A DNA stretch of 64,000 nucleotides from Bdellovibrionales bacterium Ga0074139 (lineage in GTDB: Bacteria; Bdellovibrionota; Bdellovibrionia; Bdellovibrionales; Bdellovibrionaceae). Numbering within the stretch: the first letter of the stretch is position 1; each line of letters begins with the position of its first letter. Shown here piece after piece: positions 1 to 8,863 of the stretch. The notes under the pieces were generated by a model. That model was not told the origin of the DNA, searched no databases, and saw only the letters and a program-made list of their open reading frames with translations. Both the position numbers and the translations under genes were made by a program. Location: NCBI GenBank assembly GCA_001464795.1, contig LNEB01000014.1, positions 310,001-374,000 on the forward strand, in the 5' to 3' direction.

Positions 1-190
1 CCAAGTTGCAATCGAAAACGATATGGCTCGTGGTCAAGGTGAAACAGTACAAGCTTTGTCACAAATCTTAGACTGCCAAAATAACAATTTTGCGCAAACT
101 ATGAAGTCCAATTACAAAAATGCTTTCCCCCAAGGAAATGCATCTGCAAAACAAATCGAAGCTGTTGCCTACAAATCTTGCCAAATTTAA
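1..190 (+). CDS. DUF3015-family exported protein, 3' part only
   Basis: The window opens inside this gene. The reading frame starts at base 2 and ends at a TAA at 188-190. The visible 62 residues closely resemble the C-terminal half of the next gene's product: both have an R-G-x-G-E-T motif, a Leu-x-x-C pair, and end in an 'Ala/Ser...Cys' tail. It is therefore a tandem paralogue of that protein. The family is small and secreted and has no known function that I can name. The start, signal peptide and promoter are outside the window. Confidence 0.85.
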   Translation, partial: QVAIENDMARGQGETVQALSQILDCQNNNFAQTMKSNYKNAFPQGNASAKQIEAVAYKSCQI

Positions 191-207
191 TTATTTAAAC
201 GGAGTAA

Positions 208-645
208 ATGAAAATGAAATTAACTATTATTGCACTATTGACTGTATTTTCTAATTTAGTTTTTGCTAAGCCTTACGGTGATGCAGGTTGTGGTCTTGGA
301 AATCAAATCTTTGGAAAAGATGAAAACCAAGTTCTAGCAGCGACTACAAATGGTTCATCTTACACACAGCTTTTCGGAATTTTATCTGGAACATCTGGTT
401 GCGTTGATGACGGAGCGATGGCTCAAAACAAGCAAGTTCCTGCATTTATCGAAGTGAATAAAGTGGCTTTGGCAACAGATTCTGCTCGTGGTGAAGGCGA
501 AACATTGGCTGGTTTAGCTCAATTAATGGGCTGCTCTATGAACCAATTCGCACCTGCTATGAAAAAGAATTATAATAAGATTTTCGTTCAAACTGAAATG
601 AACCCTGCTTCTATCGAAGCTGGCGCTCGTTCTGTTTGTTTGTAA
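208..645 (+). CDS. DUF3015-family small exported protein
   Basis: A protein of about 145 residues with a cleavable signal peptide (hydrophobic stretch then F-A-K at about residue 20), followed by a mature part with paired cysteines (GCGLG, SGC, GCS, SVCL) that could form disulfides in the periplasm. It matches the DUF3015 family, whose role is unknown. The ATG at 208 lies only 3 bases after a GGAG (201-204). The ATG two codons later, at 214, has better spacing and may be the true start. It follows its paralogue by 17 bases and is closed by an intrinsic terminator, so the two probably form one transcript. Confidence 0.85.
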   Translation: MKMKLTIIALLTVFSNLVFAKPYGDAGCGLGNQIFGKDENQVLAATTNGSSYTQLFGILSGTSGCVDDGAMAQNKQVPAFIEVNKVALATDSARGEGETLAGLAQLMGCSMNQFAPAMKKNYNKIFVQTEMNPASIEAGARSVCL

Positions 646-677
646 TTTTGTAAGTTAAAAATATCAAATTTTATGAA

Positions 678-709
678 GACACTGCAGTGCAACTGTAGTG
701 TCTTTTTTT
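678..709 (+). terminator. Rho-independent terminator after the DUF3015 pair
   Basis: A 10-base stem (GACACTGCAG pairing with CTGTAGTGTC, one G-U pair) with a 5-base loop is followed directly by seven T residues. It sits 33 bases after the stop codon at 645 and before the next gene, so it ends the DUF3015 transcript. Confidence 0.9.
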
Positions 710-734
710 ATTTTTGCGATTAGAAGTAAGTCCC

Positions 735-2633
735 ATGCGGTATCTATTCATTTTATTCTTTTTTTTAAACTTTTCTTCCTTTGTTTTGGCCGAGGCTACC
801 AAGCCTGATCTGGTACAAGCTCTACAAATGGCCAAACAAAAAAAATTAAGTGGCCAACGTCAATGGCAAAAGCTTCTCCACTTTGAACCTCAATTACTGG
901 GACTTAAAACCTACTCACAAATTGATTCTCAACGATTTTTTTTATCTCCCAACGGATCCACAGATTTAGACGCGGAACTAGAAGCCAACATAAAAGCGAT
1001 GTGGCAAGCTCCCGACAGTCCAGAAGAACTAATCCCGCAGTGCAATTACCCAGCTCGTTACCAGTTTATTAAAAAGCACTTAGCTCCTGAAATTTCTTCG
1101 TTTCCCGACCGAAAATGTCCTCGTTTTGAAAAGTACAAAAACGCGCTTCAGGGTGATTCTGTCTCTCTTGTGTTCTCGAGTTTTTATTTAAATAATCCCT
1201 CATCGGCCTTTGGCCACACTTTAATTCGCATCAATAAAGCTCCCTCAGCTGATGGAAAAAGATACGAGCTACTTGATTATGGATTGAATTATGCAGCTGA
1301 GGCTGACACTGGAAATGCTTTGTTTTACGCACTCAAGGGCTTGTTTGGGTTTTTTCCTGGAAAATTCACCAGTGTCCCCTATTACTACAAAGTCCGAGAG
1401 TACAGCCACGCAGAAGCCCGAGATCTTTGGGAGTATGAACTCAATGTCAATTCTGAAGCTGTCGCCATGATGATTGCCCATGTATGGGAATTGGGACCTG
1501 CCTATATTGATTATTGGTATCTCACTGAAAATTGTTCCTATCATATGTTTTCATTACTCGAGGCCGCCGATCCCAATATTGATATTATCTCTCGAGTTAA
1601 AAAATGGGTGATTCCATCTGACACAGTCAAAGATGCCTGGAATACTGATGGTCTTGTTAAAAATTTTCATTACCGCCCCTCAATCAGGACTGAATTTTTT
1701 CACAGGCTTAAGGCACTGGCAGATGAGGATCAAAAGGAATTAAAGAAATTAATTGAAGATAAAAAAATTCCAGCCAGCTTCACACAAAAAAGTGAACTTC
1801 AACAGCGAGACATCCTAGATGCCAGTATTGATTTCATGGATTTCAAATATGCCAAAGAAGTTCAAATGGAAGGTTGGCAAAAAGATTTCAAAACAAGTTT
1901 GTTAGTTTCAAGAAGTCAGATTTCGTTGCCAACTGCACCTTTGAAGATTTCACCTGAACAAAAAGACATGCCTCACTTAGGTCATGGCTCTAGAAGGCTG
2001 GGGCTTGGTTACTTGGGCTCTGAAATGGGTGATGATGCTTATTTATTTGGAATCAAACATGCCCTTCATGACCGCGTTGATCTTATTACTGGATACCCTG
2101 AATACGCCGCCATTACTTTTGGTGATTTTCAATTTTCTTATTCAAGATTACGAGAACGAATGGAATTGGAAGACTTTGCACTTTTTGAGGTGATTTCCTT
2201 TTCGCCTCTTTCCACTTTTAATAAAAGCCTATCATGGAGAATCAAACTGGGAGTTGAAAAAATTGAAGATGAAAATTGCCTGAATTGTCACGGAGCTGTT
2301 CTAAGCGGAGGAGCAGGATACACATTTTCATTGTACGATGAATCACGAGTAACACTTTTTACAGGCCTTAGAGGTGCTGCCTATTATATTCACGATCAAG
2401 ATAGGATCACAGGCCTTGGACCTTCTGCTGAATTTCGCTTTCGTTGGAAAGACCAACTCATTACCACTTTAGAAAGCTGGCATCGATTCAACTTTGAAGG
2501 TCAACACAGAAGCTTTATGGAAACCAATTTGAAAACCCAATATTCATTTAATAAAAGCTGGGCTCTACAAGTTTTAGGAACGGATGTCAGATATGATCAA
2601 AAAGCCATGCTACAACTTTTTTATTTTTACTAA
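735..2633 (+). CDS. DUF4105 / Lnb N-terminal domain protein with C-terminal barrel-like region
   Basis: An exported protein of about 632 residues. I chose the ATG at 735, which begins directly with a signal peptide ending in V-L-A, over a TTG 21 bases upstream. The N-terminal half shows DUF4105 features: a conserved F-G-H-T histidine and an E-N-C-S-Y cysteine, which would fit a papain/NlpC-like active site (inference only). The C-terminal third has alternating amphipathic strands and ends F-Y-F-Y, like an outer-membrane barrel. A CxxCH motif (bases 2277-2291) lies in that part, the signature for covalent haem c attachment, though it may be chance. The next gene starts inside its last 50 bases. 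Confidence 0.8.
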   Translation: MRYLFILFFFLNFSSFVLAEATKPDLVQALQMAKQKKLSGQRQWQKLLHFEPQLLGLKTYSQIDSQRFFLSPNGSTDLDAELEANIKAMWQAPDSPEELIPQCNYPARYQFIKKHLAPEISSFPDRKCPRFEKYKNALQGDSVSLVFSSFYLNNPSSAFGHTLIRINKAPSADGKRYELLDYGLNYAAEADTGNALFYALKGLFGFFPGKFTSVPYYYKVREYSHAEARDLWEYELNVNSEAVAMMIAHVWELGPAYIDYWYLTENCSYHMFSLLEAADPNIDIISRVKKWVIPSDTVKDAWNTDGLVKNFHYRPSIRTEFFHRLKALADEDQKELKKLIEDKKIPASFTQKSELQQRDILDASIDFMDFKYAKEVQMEGWQKDFKTSLLVSRSQISLPTAPLKISPEQKDMPHLGHGSRRLGLGYLGSEMGDDAYLFGIKHALHDRVDLITGYPEYAAITFGDFQFSYSRLRERMELEDFALFEVISFSPLSTFNKSLSWRIKLGVEKIEDENCLNCHGAVLSGGAGYTFSLYDESRVTLFTGLRGAAYYIHDQDRITGLGPSAEFRFRWKDQLITTLESWHRFNFEGQHRSFMETNLKTQYSFNKSWALQVLGTDVRYDQKAMLQLFYFY

Positions 2634-3441
2634 GCTTATTTTATTGGGTCTTTTTCTGACATCTTGCTCATCGTTGATGTATTACCCACAACCACAACAA
2701 TTTTTTGATCCTGCAAAGTTTAATTTAAAACCCGAAGAAATCTTTTTTAAAAATAAAGAAGGACAAACACTTCATGGTTGGTGGTTTCAGGCCAATACTT
2801 CAAAACCAAAAGGCACTTGGATCTTTTTTCACGGCAATGCCGAAAACTTGACCTCACACTTTCTATCTCTTTCGTGGTTACCAGCTGAAGGATATAACTA
2901 TTTTATTTTTGATTATCCAGGTTACGGAAAATCAGAAGGAAAACCTAGTCCTTATCATAATGTGATTTCAGGAAATGCGGCGATCGAATGGGTTCATCAA
3001 AATAAAGATCCCAATCCTTTAATCGTTTACGGACAAAGCATGGGCGGTATCGTAGCTATGAGATCTGTTATCGAAGTCAAAAATCATTTTCCTATCCAAG
3101 TTGTGATAGCCGATGGAAGTTTTTCTTCATTTCAAAGAATCGCAAGAAAAAAACTTTCCCAGCATGCTTTAACTTGGCTGATACAACCTTTTGTTTATGT
3201 ACTGCTCAGTGATCGTTGGGCTCCCGATGTAAATAAAATTTCACCCATTCCATTGATTGTCATGCATGGTGAAAATGACTTTGTTGTGGAATTCGAACAT
3301 GGCAAAAAAGTTTTTAAAGAAGCAAAAGAGCCCAAAATTTTATTAAGCTTCCCTAAGGGCAGCCATGGGGACCTGTTTTGGGTCGAAGGCAAGGCTTACA
3401 GAAAAACTGTGCTTGATCAGATTAATCAGATGAAAAAATAA
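2584..3441 (+). CDS. Alpha/beta-hydrolase lipoprotein
   Basis: A 285-residue serine hydrolase of the alpha/beta fold, similar to the BEM46/YfhR group. A lipobox L-T-S-C follows the hydrophobic segment, so it is probably lipid-anchored. Visible motifs are F-F-H-G-N-A (oxyanion loop), G-Q-S-M-G-G (nucleophile Ser), an Asp in the H-G-E-N-D segment, and a late His (G-S-H-G-D). The start at 2584 has an AGGA four bases upstream and overlaps the preceding gene by 50 bases, which suggests translational coupling. The substrate cannot be read from sequence. Confidence 0.85.
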   Translation: MSDMIKKPCYNFFIFTKLILLGLFLTSCSSLMYYPQPQQFFDPAKFNLKPEEIFFKNKEGQTLHGWWFQANTSKPKGTWIFFHGNAENLTSHFLSLSWLPAEGYNYFIFDYPGYGKSEGKPSPYHNVISGNAAIEWVHQNKDPNPLIVYGQSMGGIVAMRSVIEVKNHFPIQVVIADGSFSSFQRIARKKLSQHALTWLIQPFVYVLLSDRWAPDVNKISPIPLIVMHGENDFVVEFEHGKKVFKEAKEPKILLSFPKGSHGDLFWVEGKAYRKTVLDQINQMKK

Positions 3442-3535
3442 GAATATTTTTCAAAATCCCCTAAAAAAGTGACATTTAGCGGTCCTGCGTCTTGTTCCTC
3501 CCAGTTCCCAGCAGTACAGGTTACGAACTTTGAAT

Positions 3536-4834
3536 ATGTTTATGAATTTGTTAAGAGCTTCAAAAGCTCCTACGTGGCTACTTAGCTTTCTTTTATTAGG
3601 AATCATAACAGCCACGGCTCAATTTGAACCCCTCCCCTTTCAACAGGCAGAGGCATTGAAATCCGCTCAAAAACTTGAGCCGATTCAAGTTCTTGTTCTA
3701 GAAAACCCCCTGACCTTTTATAAAGATAAAACCGGCGCCACATGGGGAATTGATTACGAAAGACTGCAAGACTTCTCTAAATTCACTGGCCTAAAATTAG
3801 ATATAAAAAGATTTAAAAACAAGTTCTCGTTGATGAAGTATTTTAATTCAGGCAAAGGCCACATCGTCATTTCACGCGACAGTTCTGTGCAATTGAAAAA
3901 TGTCAGCGACGGCCCACTTCTAGAAGAAATAGAATTGGGTTTATTTTGTCACAGAAAATATTTAAAAAAGCCATTGCAAGATTCCGCTCGTGTCGAAGAG
4001 ATTCAAAATCTTCAATTTAAAAAGTCCATCGACAAAATTCAATCTGGTCAACTGGATTGCTTTCGCTCTGAAATTCGCACAGGCCTGTGGGCCACCCAAC
4101 CCTATATCAACGTTCAGCTCATCAAAATTATAAAATCAAACGATCACTACACTTGGAAAATTCGTCACGATCTGGATGATATAAAAGTATTACTTCACTC
4201 TTGGTACAGAAAGTCCATGCGCATAGGTTCCTTTGAAACAATCAATCATCGCTTTGATTTGACTCTTTATACACTGAAGGATTCTGACATCCGCCGATTT
4301 TTAGCTCGTTCAGAATATATTTTGCCGAACTATAAACCTGCCTTTAAAGATGTTGCAAAAGAAGTGAAACTTCCCTGGGCTTTGCTTGCTGCCGTGGCCT
4401 ATCAGGAATCACAGTGGGATCCCACAGCTGTTAGCTACACAGGTGTTAAAGGCCTCATGCAGCTGACACTGCAAACAGCTGAACACATGGGTGTCTCTGA
4501 CCGCGAAGATCCCTTCGAAAGCATCTGGGGCGGTTCCAGGTATTTAAAACACCTTTGGCAGGAATGGTCCGAAGTTAGTAATTACAATGATCGCCTGATG
4601 ATGACTTTAGCTTCTTATAATATCGGAATTGCTCATATGTTTGATGTGGTCGATTTATTAAAGAAGCGTGGCCAAAATCCTTACAAATGGGTCAACATTG
4701 AAAAGGTATTGCCTGAATTAGAAAATGAAGAAGTCCATTCAGAACTTAGATATGGATTTGCCCGCGGCCGCGAAACAGTTGATTTCGTGAACCGCAGTTA
4801 TTCTTTTTATCAGTTACTAAGCCTTCAGCGTTAA
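3536..4834 (+). CDS. Membrane-bound lytic murein transglycosylase, MltF type
   Basis: About 432 residues. After an N-terminal export segment comes a region like a solute-binding protein family 3 domain (about residues 45-255), then a C-terminal SLT transglycosylase domain. The latter shows the catalytic Glu in A-Y-Q-E-S-Q-W-D, then G-V-K-G-L-M-Q-L-T and A-S-Y-N-I-G. This two-domain order is that of MltF, which cleaves peptidoglycan glycan strands to 1,6-anhydro-muropeptides. The start is uncertain: ATGs at 3536 and 3542 and a TTG at 3530 are all possible, and no clear ribosome binding site is visible. It converges on glmS. Confidence 0.88.
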   Translation: MFMNLLRASKAPTWLLSFLLLGIITATAQFEPLPFQQAEALKSAQKLEPIQVLVLENPLTFYKDKTGATWGIDYERLQDFSKFTGLKLDIKRFKNKFSLMKYFNSGKGHIVISRDSSVQLKNVSDGPLLEEIELGLFCHRKYLKKPLQDSARVEEIQNLQFKKSIDKIQSGQLDCFRSEIRTGLWATQPYINVQLIKIIKSNDHYTWKIRHDLDDIKVLLHSWYRKSMRIGSFETINHRFDLTLYTLKDSDIRRFLARSEYILPNYKPAFKDVAKEVKLPWALLAAVAYQESQWDPTAVSYTGVKGLMQLTLQTAEHMGVSDREDPFESIWGGSRYLKHLWQEWSEVSNYNDRLMMTLASYNIGIAHMFDVVDLLKKRGQNPYKWVNIEKVLPELENEEVHSELRYGFARGRETVDFVNRSYSFYQLLSLQR

Positions 4835-4854
4835 TAACCCATCCTGATAATCAT

Positions 4855-6696
4855 CTATTCAACAGTCACAGACTTCGCTAAGTTTCTGGGTTGATCCACG
4901 TCATATCCTAAGTGGGAAGCCAGATGATAAGACATCAATTGTAACGGGATAGTTGAAATGATGGGATTGACCATCCAATGGGCTTTTGGCAGTGGCAAAT
5001 AAAAATGACTTCGAGATTTAAGTCTCTCGTCCTCTCCGGTGCCTAAAGCAATGATTTGTCCGCCACGGGCTTTAGCTTCTTCTAAATTAGAAACTGTTTT
5101 TTCATACCATTGATCCTGCGGACAAAGCATCACAATAGCCATGCGCTCGTCGATTAATGCTAGAGGTCCGTGTTTCATTTCACCAGCAGCGTAGCCTTCA
5201 GCGTGCAAGTAAGCGAGCTCTTTCATTTTCAATGCACCTTCCATGGCAATAGGAAAAGAACTTCCCCGACCCATGTACAAAAATCCTCTGTAGCTTTTTA
5301 ATTTTTGTGAAGCTTCATTAAAATACTTATCATAATTCAAAACACCTTCAATCTGTGAAGGAGCTGCCAGCAAAGCTTTTACAATTTTAATTTCATCTTC
5401 TGATTTTAGTTGATCTTTTGCCTTGGCCCAATCCAATGCAAGGCAGGCCAGTAGGGTTAAAGTTGAGGTAAAAGCTTTTGTACTTGCCACTCCAATCTCA
5501 GGGCCGCTTTGCATATAAAGTTTAACAAAGGCTTCTCTGTCGATGGAAGAGCCTCTGACATTGCAAAGGCTCATTGTCTTAAGACCTTTTTCTTTTGCTA
5601 ACCGAATGGCTGCCAAAGTATCAGCTGTTTCTCCGCTTTGCGAAATTGTCATGAACAAAGTATTCGTATCTAAAATCGGAGAGCGGTAGCGAAACTCACT
5701 GGCAATATCAACATCCACTGGAATTTTAACAAGACTTTCAATGTAGTACTTAGCCACTTGAGCGGCGTAATAGCTTGTTCCACAGGCCACAATCATAAAG
5801 CGGTTGGTGGTTTTTAAAAGATTTGTAAATTCACTGGCCGTCGGACCTTCAACTTTCAATTGGATTCGGTGAGTGTCAGCATTAATATGAGATTCCAAAG
5901 CTGCTGCAACGGCACGTGGTTGTTCGTAAATTTCTTTCAGCATATAATGAGCAAAGCCCTGCTTTTCAACGAGATCAGGGCTCCAATTGATTTCCACAGA
6001 TTTTTTATTAATGGGCTGACCCGCTGAAGTCATGACCTCGACTTTTTGTCCGTGAATTCTAACAATTTCTCGGTCATCCAAATAAATAAATTTCTTTGTG
6101 TACTTCAGTAAGGCCTGCACGTCACTTGCAAAAAAATTTTCTTTATCACCCAAACCTACCACTAAAGGGGGACCATCTTTAAAAGCAATCATTTCATCCG
6201 GTGATTGATTCCAAATCACCACGATGGAAAATGCTCCACGCAATTTGGGTAAAATATTTTCCACAGCCTGCTGCAAGGAATTTGTTTTCTTCACTTCCCG
6301 GGCCACCAAATGAGCAACAAGTTCAGAATCTGTATCAGATAAAATTTTAGCGCCATCTTTTATTAATTCATCACGTAGATCTTGATCATTTTCTATGATT
6401 CCGTTGTGAACAAGACTGATTCCATCCACCTGGTGAGGATGAGCATTTCTTTCTGTGGGAGCACCATGGGTGGCCCAACGGGTGTGACCAATTCCCAGTC
6501 GACCATTAAAATTTTCAGATTTTAATTTATCTTCTAAAGCTTGTAGTTTTCCTGAGGCCCTGACTTGCTTGGCTACACCATTATGAAGAATGGCAACTCC
6601 TGCACTGTCGTAGCCACGGTATTCTAATTTTTTTAAGCCCTGCAAAATAACATCTTTAGGATCTAAAGGTCCAAGGTAGCCCACTATTCCACACAT
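4855..6696 (-). CDS. glmS: Glutamine--fructose-6-phosphate aminotransferase
   Basis: Converts fructose-6-phosphate and glutamine to glucosamine-6-phosphate, the first step towards UDP-GlcNAc for peptidoglycan and lipopolysaccharide. At 613 residues it has the normal length. The N-terminal M-C-G-I-V-G gives the Cys nucleophile of the class II glutaminase domain, followed by R-G-Y-D-S-A-G and G-H-T-R-W-A-T-H-G. Two SIS domains follow (C-G-T-S-Y-Y-A, S-Q-S-G-E-T-A-D-T, and later G-R-G-S-S-F). It ends with the family tail L-A-K-S-V-T-V-E. It starts 5 bases after glmU, with an AGGA site covering the glmU stop, so the two form an operon. No glmS ribozyme is visible. Confidence 0.97.
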   Translation of the reverse strand: MCGIVGYLGPLDPKDVILQGLKKLEYRGYDSAGVAILHNGVAKQVRASGKLQALEDKLKSENFNGRLGIGHTRWATHGAPTERNAHPHQVDGISLVHNGIIENDQDLRDELIKDGAKILSDTDSELVAHLVAREVKKTNSLQQAVENILPKLRGAFSIVVIWNQSPDEMIAFKDGPPLVVGLGDKENFFASDVQALLKYTKKFIYLDDREIVRIHGQKVEVMTSAGQPINKKSVEINWSPDLVEKQGFAHYMLKEIYEQPRAVAAALESHINADTHRIQLKVEGPTASEFTNLLKTTNRFMIVACGTSYYAAQVAKYYIESLVKIPVDVDIASEFRYRSPILDTNTLFMTISQSGETADTLAAIRLAKEKGLKTMSLCNVRGSSIDREAFVKLYMQSGPEIGVASTKAFTSTLTLLACLALDWAKAKDQLKSEDEIKIVKALLAAPSQIEGVLNYDKYFNEASQKLKSYRGFLYMGRGSSFPIAMEGALKMKELAYLHAEGYAAGEMKHGPLALIDERMAIVMLCPQDQWYEKTVSNLEEAKARGGQIIALGTGEDERLKSRSHFYLPLPKAHWMVNPIISTIPLQLMSYHLASHLGYDVDQPRNLAKSVTVE

Positions 6697-6701
6697 AAAA
6701 A

Positions 6702-8105
6702 TTATTCCTCAATCTTTTTAACTGATTTTTTTGCTCGGTAATCAGGAATGTTTGTTTGCTTCGCACGGGAAACAGCTAAGGCAAAATCTGGAACTGATTT
6801 TGTAATGACAGATCCTGCACCTAAAATGGCATCATTTCCGATTTCAATGGGAGCAATCAGTTGAACATCACTGCCCACGAATGTGCGATCTCCCACTTTT
6901 GTTTTATGTTTTAATTTATCAGCAGAGTAATTCACAGTGATCGCTCCACAGCCGATATTACACTCTTGCCCGATTTCAGCATCACCTAAGTAAGCCAAGT
7001 GAGAAGCTTTTGATTTTTTTCCCATTTTGGTTTTTTTCAACTCGACAAAGTTACCAATGTGAACTTCATCTTCAAGCACAGTTTCAGGGCGAAGTCTGGC
7101 GTAAGGGCCCACCTGACAATTGTTTTTAACCTCTGATTTTTCGATATGAGTTCCCATTTTAATTTGTACACTTTGACCAATAATAGAATCAGAAATAAAA
7201 ACCTGGGGCTCGAGCACAGAAAAAGCTCCGATGGCCGTTTTGCCACGCAAAAAAACGTTGGGGTAAATGACACTGCCAGGTCCCACCACAACAGGGTCTT
7301 CAATGTAAACAGATTTTGGATCTAGGATCAAAACTCCTTCTTCCATTAACTTTTTAGCTTTTAGGCGGTAAAGATACTGACTGGCCTGAGCCAGTTCTGA
7401 CTGCTGATTCACACCGTGGGCCACACGCGGACTAGTACGCAAGGCTTGCACAGAATAATTTTCTTCCTGAGCTAGCAAAATAAGATCCGTTAAGTAAAAT
7501 TCTTTTTTTGAATTTTCATTTTTAATTTTAGGAAGAAGTTCTTTTAATAGATCAGCTTTAACAACATAAAGACCGGTGTTGATCTCGCGAATTTTTAAAG
7601 TGTCAGACGAGGCATCACGGGCCTCAACGATGGCTTTAAGTTCGTTTTTCTGCCGTATGATACGCCCCAGATCACCTGGTTTTTTTACAATAGCTGTTAC
7701 AACAGCTAGATCGGCTTTCAGTTCTCTGAAACTTTGGATCAAATTGCGAATATCGTCAGCAAAAATCAAAGGATGATCACCATTCATGATTAAAACTTCG
7801 CCCTCAAGATTTTCTACCTGAGCAGAGCGCACCGCATTGGCAGTTCCCAATTGTTCCTTTTGCTCGAAGCAAAGGACCCCTGTGCTTTCAACGACTTGTC
7901 GAACGAGGCCTTGCCCGTGGCCCACAACTAGGCGAATTTCACTGGCTCCCGCCTTCTGCAAACCTTGAATGGCTCTGAGGACCATGGGCACACCTGCAAC
8001 AGGATGCAAAACTTTTGGAAGCGGAGATTTCATCCGCGTTCCCTTACCTGCAGCAAGCACGATGGCAGTAAAGTTTGTTTTTTGAGCTTTAGAATCTTGA
8101 GTCAT
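6702..8105 (-). CDS. glmU: Bifunctional GlcNAc-1-phosphate uridyltransferase / glucosamine-1-phosphate acetyltransferase
   Basis: Catalyses the last two steps of UDP-N-acetylglucosamine synthesis in the cytoplasm. The N-terminal nucleotidyltransferase shows V-L-A-A-G-K-G-T-R-M and P-K-V-L-H-P. The C-terminal left-handed beta-helix has hexapeptide repeats and the acetyltransferase motifs R-L-R-P, N-F-V-E-L-K and Y-L-G-D-A. At 467 residues it is full length for the family. It is the first gene of the glmU-glmS operon and diverges from an M14 peptidase gene whose start is about 40 bases away, so the promoter region is very short. Confidence 0.97.
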   Translation of the reverse strand: MTQDSKAQKTNFTAIVLAAGKGTRMKSPLPKVLHPVAGVPMVLRAIQGLQKAGASEIRLVVGHGQGLVRQVVESTGVLCFEQKEQLGTANAVRSAQVENLEGEVLIMNGDHPLIFADDIRNLIQSFRELKADLAVVTAIVKKPGDLGRIIRQKNELKAIVEARDASSDTLKIREINTGLYVVKADLLKELLPKIKNENSKKEFYLTDLILLAQEENYSVQALRTSPRVAHGVNQQSELAQASQYLYRLKAKKLMEEGVLILDPKSVYIEDPVVVGPGSVIYPNVFLRGKTAIGAFSVLEPQVFISDSIIGQSVQIKMGTHIEKSEVKNNCQVGPYARLRPETVLEDEVHIGNFVELKKTKMGKKSKASHLAYLGDAEIGQECNIGCGAITVNYSADKLKHKTKVGDRTFVGSDVQLIAPIEIGNDAILGAGSVITKSVPDFALAVSRAKQTNIPDYRAKKSVKKIEE

Positions 8106-8152
8106 CCGAGTCCTCGCTTCTCTTTCTTGAAAAAATCAGTTTGAATAAGAGG

Positions 8153-8863
8153 ATGCAAGGAAAAACTCTAGCATCAACCAACAAGACAATCGAGTCCTTT
8201 CCTGAGTGGGTGAAAACGTCCACAGGTCGGCACCTCTCACTGTATCAAAATCTCCACAGGCATGACGTAAAACCCTTTCTTTTTATTGGTGGTGTTCATG
8301 GTGACGAACCCGAAGGCGTCCGCTTAGCTGAAGAATTTTTAATATGGCTGAACAAACACTCTGAGGAATCAGACCACCCCTGGATTTTGATTCCTTGTTT
8401 GAATCCCGACGGATATAGCCAGAATCAAAGAACAAATGCCAATGGCGTGGACCTGAATCGCAACTTCCCCGCTCTTGATTGGAAAAAGTCAGAAAACAAG
8501 GATCGCTACTTTAGTGGACTCGAACCTGCCAGTGAAATCGAAATTCAAGCCACAGTCCAGTTAGTAGAAAAATATAAACCCCGAGCTATTTTTCATTTTC
8601 ACTCTTGGAAGCCCTGTGTTGTCTACACCGGAAAATCCGGTGCTAAGTTAGCTAAGCTTCTAACTATCGGTAACGGTTATGAATCTCGTGAGGACATTGG
8701 CTATCCCACCCCCGGCAGCCTTGGCCAGTGGGGATGGCTGAATTGTCAGACGCCCGTTATTTGTATCGAAGAACAGGAAAATGCAGACCTCAATTCAGTT
8801 TGGCCACACTTTTCACAGGGCTTGCAAAAGCTTATTAAAGGAGACCTAACGGATGTCATTTAA
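8153..8863 (+). CDS. M14-family murein peptide peptidase, cytoplasmic (MpaA-like)
   Basis: A zinc carboxypeptidase-like protein of about 236 residues. H-G-D-E-P-E supplies two zinc ligands (His and Glu), and N-A-N-G-V-D-L-N-R-N-F-P is the substrate-binding signature of the MpaA/M14 group. A third ligand is probably H in F-H-F-H-S-W, and the catalytic Glu is in C-I-E-E-Q. MpaA removes gamma-D-Glu-diaminopimelate peptides during murein recycling. No signal peptide is seen, which fits that cytoplasmic role. The start is uncertain: ATG 8153 has AAGAGG directly against it, and TTG 8141 would add four residues. Its last 11 bases overlap the following HAD gene. Confidence 0.85.
   Translation: MQGKTLASTNKTIESFPEWVKTSTGRHLSLYQNLHRHDVKPFLFIGGVHGDEPEGVRLAEEFLIWLNKHSEESDHPWILIPCLNPDGYSQNQRTNANGVDLNRNFPALDWKKSENKDRYFSGLEPASEIEIQATVQLVEKYKPRAIFHFHSWKPCVVYTGKSGAKLAKLLTIGNGYESREDIGYPTPGSLGQWGWLNCQTPVICIEEQENADLNSVWPHFSQGLQKLIKGDLTDVI

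Noticed and set aside
1269-1544. Antisense ORF within the DUF4105 gene
   Set aside because: It is a shadow frame without a ribosome site or family match.
4855-8105. glmS ribozyme or GlcN6P riboswitch
   Set aside because: Only 5 bases separate glmU and glmS, and no conserved ribozyme core is present.
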